DNA from: Betaproteobacteria bacterium
GTDB lineage: Bacteria > Pseudomonadota > Gammaproteobacteria > Burkholderiales > SG8-39
Direction: 5' to 3'
Assembly: GCA_005884335.1 (NCBI GenBank)
Contig: VBCJ01000220.1
Coordinates: 1-6,112, forward strand
Length of the DNA stretch: 6,112 nucleotides
Made by a program: the position numbers and the translations under genes. The stretch's first letter is position 1, and each line of letters starts with the position of its first letter. Of the stretch, positions 1 through 4,714 are shown piece by piece. Under the pieces are notes generated by a model. It was not told the origin of the DNA, ran no database searches, and saw only the letters and a list, made by a program, of their open reading frames with translations.

Positions 1-702
1 TTCATCGCCTTTGCGGCCCTCGGGGTATGCATGGCGTTCGTGTATCTCGCCTTGGGCAAGCAGAAACCCGCCGCGGGAGCCAAGCACCCGGTGGACGTGC
101 TCGATGCTTTCCGGCTCTTCCGCTACCCGATCATGTGGGTCTGCGCCGGAATCCAGTTCATCCGCTTCGGCGTGACCACCTCGTTCAATTTCTGGCTGCC
201 TTCGCTGCTGGTGTCCGATCGGGGGCTGTCCCTCCAGGCCGCAGGATTCATCACAGCGATGGGCTTCGCGCTGACCGGGCCTTCCAACGCGCTCGGCGGC
301 TACACCTCGGACCGCCTGAGGAACCCGCCGCTCGTGATCGGCGCCTCGCTCGCCGTGCTCGCCTGCACTTCGGCGCTGCTCGCCGTCGTCGATTCCCTCC
401 CCATGCTCGTGCTCGTGGTCGCGGTCAACGCGGTCTTCCTGCAGTTCTATTTCGGGCCGCTCTTCTACGTTCCGGTCGAGGTGCTCGGGCCGCGCGTCGC
501 CGGCACCTCAGCGGGATTCTGCAACATGTTCGCCAACCTGGGCGCGCTCGTCTTCGCCTACGCGCTCGGCGTGGTGAAGGACACGGCGGGCGCGTTCACC
601 TGGGGCTTTCTCGCGACCAGCGCCGTCTGCGTCGTCGGCGTCGCGCTGGCGGGGGTGCTCGCGCGCATGAGGAGAAAAGCGTTGGCGCCGGCGAACGCCT
701 GA
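1..702 (+). CDS. MFS transporter, C-terminal half (5' end cut by window)
   Basis: The frame is open from base 1 to a TGA at 700-702, giving 233 visible residues; the true start lies upstream, so the Met at base 31 should not be taken as the start. Hydrophobic segments lie at about residues 1-19, 43-67, 78-98, 110-130, 134-158, 170-190 and 200-221, which fits helices 6 to 12 of a 12-helix major facilitator. The loop after the third segment carries GGYTSDRLR (99-107), the second-half copy of the MFS motif A (G-x-x-x-D-R). A charged linker (20-40) before the second segment fits the central cytoplasmic loop. The protein should be an inner-membrane secondary transporter. The substrate cannot be read from this half. 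It converges on the hydrolase gene with 4 bp between stop codons and no visible terminator. Confidence 0.88.
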   Translation, partial: FIAFAALGVCMAFVYLALGKQKPAAGAKHPVDVLDAFRLFRYPIMWVCAGIQFIRFGVTTSFNFWLPSLLVSDRGLSLQAAGFITAMGFALTGPSNALGGYTSDRLRNPPLVIGASLAVLACTSALLAVVDSLPMLVLVVAVNAVFLQFYFGPLFYVPVEVLGPRVAGTSAGFCNMFANLGALVFAYALGVVKDTAGAFTWGFLATSAVCVVGVALAGVLARMRRKALAPANA

Positions 703-706
703 AAAC

Positions 707-1516
707 TTACGCCACTTCCAGAAGTATCTCCGTCAGCCGGTCGGGCATGTCGATCATCACGTCGTGGCCGCACGCCACCTCGTAGGTGCGCCAGGACCGA
801 TCGGCTTTCGTTTTCGCGTAGAAGCGGTCGAAGTTCGGATTCTCGAAGTTCATCGCCCGGATATAGGTCTTCTTCGCGACGCGGTCGCGCGCGCCGGTGA
901 GCTTGATCGGCTTGAGCGAGACACCGATCGGCTGCGCGGTTTGTTTCGCGTCCACCCAGGCACGGTCCTTTTCGTTCACGTTCCAGGTCGTGGCAGGAGG
1001 CGCCGGCCGGGAGATGTCGCCGTTTTTCAACGCGCGCGCGATCTCGGCGCGGCTGCGCTCCGAATTGAGATCGAGGCCTTTCTGGCCGTTCTCCGGCACG
1101 AAGGCGTCTAGAAACACGATCGAGGAAATCGCCGGCAGCATTTGCTCGGTCACGCCGGAGACCACCCAGCCGCCATAGGAATGGCCGACGAGCACGATCC
1201 CCTCAAGGCTCTCCCATTTGATGACGTTCACCACGTCGGTGATGTGCATGTCGAGATCCACATCGCGGCTCATGAGGTGCGAACGCTCGCCCAAGCCCGT
1301 GAGCGTGGGCGTGAAGACTTTGTTGCCGCGGCGCTCGAGGCGGTCCGAGACGCGGCGCCAGCACCAGCCGCCTTGTGAGGCGCCGTGAACCAGCACGAAC
1401 GTCTTGGATCGAAACGGCTCCTGGGCCATGGCTGCCGTCGGTCTGGCCAGAGCGGCCGCAGCCGCGCCGGCGACCATCGCGCGGCGCATTGAATTTACTT
1501 TGATCTCCTCTGTCAT
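707..1516 (-). CDS. Exported alpha/beta hydrolase (hydroxynitrile lyase/methylesterase/EstC-like)
   Basis: This 269-residue protein has the alpha/beta hydrolase signature: oxyanion-hole HGAS at 44-47, nucleophile elbow GHSYGG at 111-116 (Ser113) and a C-terminal catalytic His251 in CGHDVMIDMPDRL. The overall pattern (LVHGASQGGWCW, TLTGLGERSHL, FLDAFVPENGQ) matches small esterases related to plant hydroxynitrile lyases, methylesterases and bacterial EstC-type esterases; the substrate is unknown. Residues 10-31 form an export signal (MRRAMVAGAAAAALARPTAAMA) with probable cleavage after AMA. The paired Arg hints at Tat but the motif is incomplete, so Sec is possible. I chose the ATG at 1516 because GGGGAG lies 7 nt upstream and the signal peptide then sits near the N-terminus; an in-frame start at 1627 would add 37 unlikely residues. 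The usual acid position after strand 6 lacks an Asp (YIRAMNFENPNFD); Asp137 or Glu225 may serve instead. Confidence 0.88.
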   Translation of the reverse strand: MTEEIKVNSMRRAMVAGAAAAALARPTAAMAQEPFRSKTFVLVHGASQGGWCWRRVSDRLERRGNKVFTPTLTGLGERSHLMSRDVDLDMHITDVVNVIKWESLEGIVLVGHSYGGWVVSGVTEQMLPAISSIVFLDAFVPENGQKGLDLNSERSRAEIARALKNGDISRPAPPATTWNVNEKDRAWVDAKQTAQPIGVSLKPIKLTGARDRVAKKTYIRAMNFENPNFDRFYAKTKADRSWRTYEVACGHDVMIDMPDRLTEILLEVA

Positions 1517-1599
1517 GATTTTCTCCCCGTGAAACTGCCCCGGCATCGCAGCATTGGATTTTCCCGAGGGTCCTGAGTCTAGCAGCGTTTCCGCGTCAC

Positions 1600-1616
1600 T
1601 TGGACGGCGCCTCCAA
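1600..1616. repeat. Short inverted repeat upstream of the hydrolase
   Basis: TTGGA and TCCAA are separated by 7 bases (CGGCGCC) containing a GGCGCC palindrome. It lies between the toxin stop and the hydrolase start, about 85 bp upstream of the hydrolase ATG. There is no T run on either side, so it does not look like a Rho-independent terminator. It could be an operator or chance. A weak -10-like TAGACT lies downstream on the minus strand near 1578, without a convincing -35. Confidence 0.25.
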
Positions 1617-1647
1617 CCCGCGTCCATGTCCCTCGTTCACCTCTGAT

Positions 1648-2289
1648 TCAGCGCAGGTCCAGCTTCAAGGCCGCGGCGACGATGGGTTTCGCCCACGCGG
1701 GGGAGCGCGCCAGATCACGATGATTCAATATCTTTCCCTTTTCCATGTGGAGGACGAGCAGGGGAACGGGCCTCTTCCCGGCCGCAGGGTCGGCTTCGAC
1801 GCTGTTGTCGTATACCCGGAGCGCGGCGAGTTTCGGCATGAGATGAATCAGGTTGAGCCGGCTGTGCTCGTAGCGCCGGCGGATGTCCTGCTCGGAAATA
1901 TCGTGTCCGCCCCGGCGCACACGGGATCGCACCCGCGCAATGTGGAGCTCCGGACTGGCGAGTCCCACGTACCAGATGCGCACTTCGTACCCCTGCGAGG
2001 CCGCTTCGGCCAGCAGGCGCGGGATCGTGTTCGCGCCGAGCGTAGTCTCGAACGCGTAATCGAGCCGTTCCGCGAGGGCCCGCTCCAGCAACCTGCGGCC
2101 CTGGTGCCACGCCGCGCCGTTGGCCTCGACTTGACTCAAGGCGGGATTGGCTGCCATCAGCGCGCGGGCCGCCTCGTCCGGGTTATAGTACTCGCCGCCG
2201 AAGCTGCGCAAGCTTGCACCGCCGATGCTGCTCTTGCCGGCGCCGTTGACTCCGGCGAGGACGTGCAGGCGCGGCGGCCGGATGCTCAT
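1648..2289 (-). CDS. Zeta-toxin-like P-loop kinase (toxin of a TA pair)
   Basis: This 213-residue protein has a Walker A loop GVNGAGKSS at 13-21 (Lys19, Ser20), NPDE at 36-39 (Asp38 in the place of the zeta-toxin catalytic Asp), FETT at 80-83 and an arginine-rich RVRRGGHDI at 123-131. This set matches the short zeta-like group usually annotated as zeta toxin or predicted ATPase (COG4185-like). Characterised zeta/PezT toxins phosphorylate UDP-N-acetylglucosamine and so block cell-wall synthesis; that activity here is inferred from the family. The gene follows the Phd-type antitoxin by 30 bp. The ATG at 2289 has no good Shine-Dalgarno sequence and lies just after a strong hairpin, suggesting low or coupled translation. 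The core motifs are intact and there is no frameshift. A non-toxic nucleotide kinase is the main alternative. Confidence 0.85.
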   Translation of the reverse strand: MSIRPPRLHVLAGVNGAGKSSIGGASLRSFGGEYYNPDEAARALMAANPALSQVEANGAAWHQGRRLLERALAERLDYAFETTLGANTIPRLLAEAASQGYEVRIWYVGLASPELHIARVRSRVRRGGHDISEQDIRRRYEHSRLNLIHLMPKLAALRVYDNSVEADPAAGKRPVPLLVLHMEKGKILNHRDLARSPAWAKPIVAAALKLDLR

Positions 2290-2292
2290 CGC

Positions 2293-2318
2293 GCCGCCGC
2301 GGTTGCCCGGGCGGCGGC
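2293..2318 (-). promoter_or_regulatory. GC hairpin masking the toxin start region
   Basis: On the minus strand GCCGCCGC and GCGGCGGC form a perfect 8-bp all-GC stem around a 10-base loop. It occupies nearly the whole 30-bp gap between the antitoxin TAG and the toxin ATG and ends 3 nt before the ATG. There is no U run after it, so a terminator is unlikely. It should hinder independent ribosome entry at the toxin and make toxin synthesis depend on ribosomes finishing the antitoxin. The structure is seen in sequence; the effect is inferred. Confidence 0.6.
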
Positions 2319-2319
2319 C

Positions 2320-2667
2320 CTAGCGGCGCTTGCGCACGGACTTGACCGCGGCCCGGCCGAGCTGCGCCGGGGCAGCGTTGAACGCCGCCTGCACGCCCTT
2401 TCTCGCCTTGGGCGTCTGCATGCGGTCGAGAAGCGTATCGAATTCCGCGCCGAGATCGTTCAAGTTTTGATTCTGCCCCTTCACCAGCGCCTCGAAATCC
2501 TCGTAGGAAACCAGCACGGCCTTGGGGGCATCGTGCCGGGTGATCGCGACGGCGCCGCGGGCCGCCTGCTCCAGGACGGTCCCGAACTCGTTCTTCAGCC
2601 GGGTAGCGGCGACGCTCGGAACGTCGACCAGTTCGCCGAGGCGGTTGCGGAAAGTCAGTGTCGTCAT
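2320..2667 (-). CDS. Phd/YefM-type antitoxin
   Basis: This is a 115-residue protein. Residues 17-62 (VPSVAATRLKNEFGTVLEQ, then AITRHDAPKAVLVSYEDFEAL) follow the Phd/YefM N-terminal pattern: a helix with a conserved region before the turn, then the strand pair in which a target residue follows 'ITRHDAPKAVLVSY' and ends in an 'EDFEAL' helix. In this family that half dimerises and binds the operon's own promoter, and the C-terminal tail binds and neutralises the toxin. Here the tail (63-115) is long, polar and basic at the end (KSVRKRR). The ATG at 2667 has AAGG about 7-8 nt upstream and a strong promoter 28 bp further up. It is the first gene of a two-gene operon with the zeta-like toxin. Phd antitoxins are classically paired with Doc or RelE-type toxins, so this pairing is notable. 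Confidence 0.85.
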   Translation of the reverse strand: MTTLTFRNRLGELVDVPSVAATRLKNEFGTVLEQAARGAVAITRHDAPKAVLVSYEDFEALVKGQNQNLNDLGAEFDTLLDRMQTPKARKGVQAAFNAAPAQLGRAAVKSVRKRR

Positions 2668-2693
2668 GATCGGGCCTTATCGGGTGTTTCGCA

Positions 2694-2728
2694 CATTATA
2701 CACATAATGGTCATTTTGTCCATAATGG
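2694..2728 (-). promoter_or_regulatory. Nested repeats at the TA promoter (putative antitoxin operator)
   Basis: CATTAT and ATAATG (2694-2699 and 2704-2709) form a perfect 6-bp inverted repeat with a 4-base spacer over the -10 box. CATAATGG occurs twice, at 2703-2710 and 2721-2728, exactly 18 bp apart; the second copy lies in a near-palindrome CCATAATGG (2720-2728) overlapping the -35 box. Phd-family antitoxins repress their own promoters through such short palindromes, so this is a likely autoregulatory operator. That assignment is inferred from position and symmetry. Confidence 0.55.
2695..2722 (-). promoter_or_regulatory. Sigma70-type promoter of the TA operon
   Basis: Read on the minus strand, TGGACA (2717-2722, one mismatch to TTGACA) and a perfect TATAAT (2695-2700) are 16 bp apart. 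Transcription would start near 2688, leaving a leader of about 20 nt before the antitoxin ATG. The stretch is clearly AT-richer than its surroundings and starts 14 bp after the stop codon of the DedA-rhodanese gene, so the TA pair can be transcribed independently of the upstream operon. Confidence 0.72.
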
Positions 2729-2736
2729 CCATGAAA

Positions 2737-3675
2737 TCATCCCAGTCCCTTCGCCCGGCGCTCGACCTCGTAGCCGGCGGCGATCCAAGCGTCCAGCCCA
2801 CCGTGCAGCGGACGCACTTTGGCGTAGCCGAGACCGATCAGTTTTTTTGCGACCAGCGCCGCCGAAGCCTCGTTGGGACAGGTGCAGTAGAAAACGATCT
2901 CGCGGTCGGCGGGCAGCTCTCCGAGCCGCCCGTCCACTTCGGCGGCGTCCATCGCCAGAGCGCCGGGAATGAAACGCGGATCGAGATCGCGGGCGCCGGG
3001 CGAGCGCACGTCCACGACCACCGGGCGCCTGCCCCCGTTCATCAGAGCGCGCAAGTCCGCCACGCCGATGCGCGCGATGCGCAGCGTCCTGTAGAAGCGC
3101 CGCCGCTCCCACCACTTGAGCGCGATGTATCCCCCGAGCAGAACGCCGAGCGCTTCGGCCGCCAGCGTACCGAGCCCTTCCAGGCGAACTATGAATTCGT
3201 TGATTTCGGTGTGGAACGCCATCCCCGCGCCGATCGCGACGCCCGCCCAGATCACCACACCCAGGCCGTTCAGCAGCAAAAAGGACGGCCAGCCCAGACG
3301 CATGGCGCCCGCGAGGGGCGGCGCGATGGTCGAGAGGCCCGGGATGAACTTCGACAGCACCAGCGTCAGCCTCCCCCAGCGCTCGAAGCGGAACTCAGTC
3401 TGGCGCACGCAGGAATCGGGCGAAAGCGACACGCGGCACAAGAACGCCATTACGCGGCGGCCGTAGCGCCGGCCCGCGAGGAACCAGATCGCGTCGCCTA
3501 TCATGCACGCGACGAAGGCGACGCCGAATACAGCGAGAGGCGAAAGCTCCCCCTCGGCCGCCAGAGCGCCGGCGACGACGAGCGCCGGGACCGCGGGAAT
3601 CGGCAGGCCGAGCTGCTCGAGCAGCACGTTCGCGAAAACCAGGGCGAGCCCGTATTCGGCTATCAGGCGATTCAT
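2737..3675 (-). CDS. DedA family membrane protein with C-terminal rhodanese domain
   Basis: This 312-residue protein is a fusion. Residues 1 to about 190 are a DedA/VTT-type membrane domain: Glu20 and the GLPIPAVPAL motif near the N-terminus, helices at about 28-42, 46-68, 130-155 and 168-187, and the family motif SKFIPGLSTIAPPLAG at 108-123. DedA proteins of known function move undecaprenyl phosphate or other lipids across the inner membrane or support the proton gradient. Residues about 200-308 are a cytoplasmic rhodanese domain: VDVRSPGARD at 221-230, the active loop YCTCPNEAS at 263-271 with Cys264 in the catalytic position and Cys266 nearby, and the closing HGGLDAW at 291-297. The rhodanese domain would carry sulfur as a persulfide. 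This fusion is known in proteobacteria. ATG 3675 begins 10 bp after the hslR stop, with a weak GAG upstream, so co-transcription is likely. Confidence 0.92.
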   Translation of the reverse strand: MNRLIAEYGLALVFANVLLEQLGLPIPAVPALVVAGALAAEGELSPLAVFGVAFVACMIGDAIWFLAGRRYGRRVMAFLCRVSLSPDSCVRQTEFRFERWGRLTLVLSKFIPGLSTIAPPLAGAMRLGWPSFLLLNGLGVVIWAGVAIGAGMAFHTEINEFIVRLEGLGTLAAEALGVLLGGYIALKWWERRRFYRTLRIARIGVADLRALMNGGRRPVVVDVRSPGARDLDPRFIPGALAMDAAEVDGRLGELPADREIVFYCTCPNEASAALVAKKLIGLGYAKVRPLHGGLDAWIAAGYEVERRAKGLG

Positions 3676-3685
3676 GCGTTCGCGC

Positions 3686-4093
3686 TCAGTCGCCCGTAAA
3701 GCGGCGGATCATGCGCCGGTCGCGCTTGGTAGGCCGGCCGTGAGTGTCGTGCGCCGGATGCGGCCCGGCGCGGCGCATCGCGATCATGTGCTCGCGCCTC
3801 GCCCGGCTCTCCTCGCCCTCGGCATACAGCAGCGCCGCCTCTGCGGCCGGACCGCGTTTGAGCGCCACCGCGCGCACTTCGATCAGCCATTGCAGCTCCC
3901 CTGAGCGCAGCTCGAGCTCGTCGCCCGATTTGACTTCCTTGCCCGGCTTCACGCGTTCGCCGTTGAGCTTCACCTTGCCGCCCTCCACCGCGCGCGCGGC
4001 CAGGCTGCGCGTCTTGTAGAAGCGCGCCACCCACAGCCACTTGTCGATGCGCAGGCGCCCGGGCGCTCGGTCTGCGTCGCGAGGAGACGCCAC
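3686..4093 (-). CDS. hslR: Ribosome-associated heat shock protein Hsp15
   Basis: This 135-residue protein matches Hsp15 along its length. The S4 RNA-binding domain lies at about 14-70 (RLRIDKWLWVARFYKTRSLA, then GGKVKLNGERVKPGKEVKSGDEL). It is followed by the family's AAEAALLY (83-90) and a basic tail with RPTKRDRRMIRRF (120-132). In E. coli Hsp15 binds free 50S subunits carrying a stalled nascent chain with peptidyl-tRNA and helps recycle them after heat shock. The start is a GTG at 4093, 10 bp after the lipoprotein stop; only a weak AGAG lies upstream, so translational coupling to the lipoprotein gene is likely. No ATG is available closer to the S4 domain. It is the middle gene of a three-gene operon. 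Confidence 0.94.
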   Translation of the reverse strand: MASPRDADRAPGRLRIDKWLWVARFYKTRSLAARAVEGGKVKLNGERVKPGKEVKSGDELELRSGELQWLIEVRAVALKRGPAAEAALLYAEGEESRARREHMIAMRRAGPHPAHDTHGRPTKRDRRMIRRFTGD

Positions 4094-4103
4094 CGGTGCA
4101 ACT

Positions 4104-4490
4104 CTATCGGGCGAAGGTCCTGCAGTACTCCGCCGGCCCCTGCCAGTTCTGCTCGTCGACGCGGCCGGCCTTGAAAATCAGCGTGCGCTCGCAGCGCACC
4201 GCCTCGCCGCCTCCGGATCCGAACATGATGCCGGTGCCGATGCCTATTCCGCCGCCGCCTCCGCCGCCGATCCCGAAGCCGACCGCCGAGCTTCCCCTGG
4301 AGCCTGCGCTTTCGGACACCCAGGTATACACGTCGCGGCCGTCCGTGAGCTTGGTGCTGCGCGCGGGCGCTCCCCAGCGCAACACGACCTCGTCGTACGT
4401 CGCGCCGTCCCAGCTTCCCGTGGCTTCGCCGATCCCGCCCGGGGCGGCGCAACCGGCTAGCAGAGCGAAAATCAGAGTTGCAAATTTCAT
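4104..4490 (-). CDS. Small glycine-rich lipoprotein of unknown function
   Basis: This 128-residue protein has a lipoprotein signal, MKFATLIFALLAGC, with lipobox LAGC and lipidated Cys14. Pro17 rather than Asp follows soon after, so outer-membrane sorting is plausible. The mature part has a TYDEVVLRWGAPARSTKLTD segment and DVYTWVSES (residues 31-61), which recalls the short fold of SmpA/BamE-like small lipoproteins, though I cannot confirm that. A glycine run follows (74-95, with seven consecutive Gly), then RCERTLIFKAGRV and a final EYCRTFAR. Cys100 and Cys123 could form a disulfide. I chose ATG 4490 because a perfect AGGAGG lies at 4495-4500; the upstream in-frame TTG at 4505 overlaps that site and the terminator tail. 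It is first in an operon with hslR and the DedA-rhodanese gene. Confidence 0.8.
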   Translation of the reverse strand: MKFATLIFALLAGCAAPGGIGEATGSWDGATYDEVVLRWGAPARSTKLTDGRDVYTWVSESAGSRGSSAVGFGIGGGGGGGIGIGTGIMFGSGGGEAVRCERTLIFKAGRVDEQNWQGPAEYCRTFAR

Positions 4491-4503
4491 AAGACCTCCT
4501 AGC

Positions 4504-4539
4504 AAACGAAAACGCCCCGAAGATTTCTCCCCGGGGCGT
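4504..4539 (-). terminator. Rho-independent terminator just before the lipoprotein RBS
   Basis: On the minus strand ACGCCCCG and CGGGGCGT (4532-4539 and 4512-4519) form an 8-bp stem with a 12-base loop, followed by TTTTCGTTT. The tail ends 3 bp before the AGGAGG of the lipoprotein gene. No promoter fits between the two, so the lipoprotein operon must be transcribed by read-through of this structure or from a promoter inside the leader. This placement is typical of attenuators and riboswitches. Confidence 0.75.
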
Positions 4540-4564
4540 CGTCCTGCTGTTAAGGCACGCCGGC

Positions 4565-4648
4565 CTAACGGCTGGCGGAAATCCCATGTCTGCGGATTGA
4601 TCCGCTGTTCGAGGTCGGTAGTCCGGACCTGCCTTGTTGGTCTCTCAC
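4565..4648 (-). CDS. 27-residue small protein or leader peptide with extreme Shine-Dalgarno
   Basis: A GTG at 4648 opens 27 codons ending in TAG at 4565-4567. The peptide begins MRDQQGRSGLPTSN and ends SIRRHGISASR; it is polar and basic (five Arg, six Ser) with no membrane segment. It is preceded by AAAGGAGGTGATCC with 7 nt between GGAGG and GTG, an optimal spacing. Codons unusual for a GC-rich genome occur (AGA twice, AGG, CTA, TCA), unlike the neighbouring genes. The frame contains two hairpins and is followed about 25 bp later by a terminator. It could be a real small protein or a leader peptide whose translation controls the downstream operon. I do not recognise the family. Confidence 0.6.
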   Translation of the reverse strand: MRDQQGRSGLPTSNSGSIRRHGISASR

Positions 4649-4649
4649 G

Positions 4650-4664
4650 GGATCACCTCCTTTC
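4650..4664 (-). promoter_or_regulatory. 15-nt Shine-Dalgarno complementary to the full 16S 3' tail
   Basis: The plus strand reads GGATCACCTCCTTTC, the usual 3' end of betaproteobacterial 16S rRNA, so the minus-strand transcript is complementary to it over 15 nt. Typical sites pair over 4 to 6. It decides the GTG start at 4648. No other 16S sequence lies next to it, so it is not an rRNA fragment. Confidence 0.75.
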
Positions 4665-4680
4665 GAAATTGTGGGCTTTT

Positions 4681-4708
4681 AGTTTATCACGCTCGCTTTT
4701 GCCGGCAA
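4681..4708 (-). promoter_or_regulatory. Probable promoter of the leader unit
   Basis: On the minus strand TTGCCG (4703-4708) and TAAACT (4681-4686) are 16 bp apart, each with four of six consensus bases. The -10 is in an AT-rich patch directly after the PspC stop codon. Transcription would start near 4674, 26 nt before the small frame's GTG, which fits the position of its ribosome binding site. Confidence 0.45.
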
Positions 4709-4714
4709 CCCGAG

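Larger units (their letters stand above)
4504..4674 (-). ncRNA. Candidate leader RNA or small mRNA (attenuator-like)
   Basis: A promoter, a 27-codon reading frame and a terminator define a predicted transcript of about 170 nt in the 224-bp gap between the PspC gene and the lipoprotein gene. Besides the terminator it contains hairpins at 4592-4605 (GCGGA/TCCGC with a 4-base loop) and 4612-4630 (AGGTC/GACCT), both inside the reading frame, so ribosomes would disrupt them. It could be a translation-sensing leader for the lipoprotein-hslR-DedA operon, or a free-standing small mRNA or sRNA. I do not recognise it as a known RNA family. Confidence 0.45.

Noticed and set aside
1561..1616. Terminator after the TA operon
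   Set aside because: The inverted repeat has only 5-bp arms and no T run on the minus strand.
1517..1627. 37-residue N-terminal extension of the exported hydrolase
   Set aside because: The extension would place the signal peptide internally, and the ATG at 1516 has GGGGAG at good spacing.
1600..3699. Very long plus-strand open frame of about 699 codons
   Set aside because: It is antisense to the toxin, antitoxin and DedA-rhodanese genes, has low-complexity Arg/Ala/His/Gln-rich composition and no domain pattern; it arises from GC-rich codon bias on the opposite strand.
4649..4664. Fragment of the 3' end of a 16S rRNA gene on the plus strand
   Set aside because: Identity stops at the tail itself; neither the preceding helix 45 sequence nor a spacer follows, and on the minus strand the same bases make a correctly spaced ribosome binding site.
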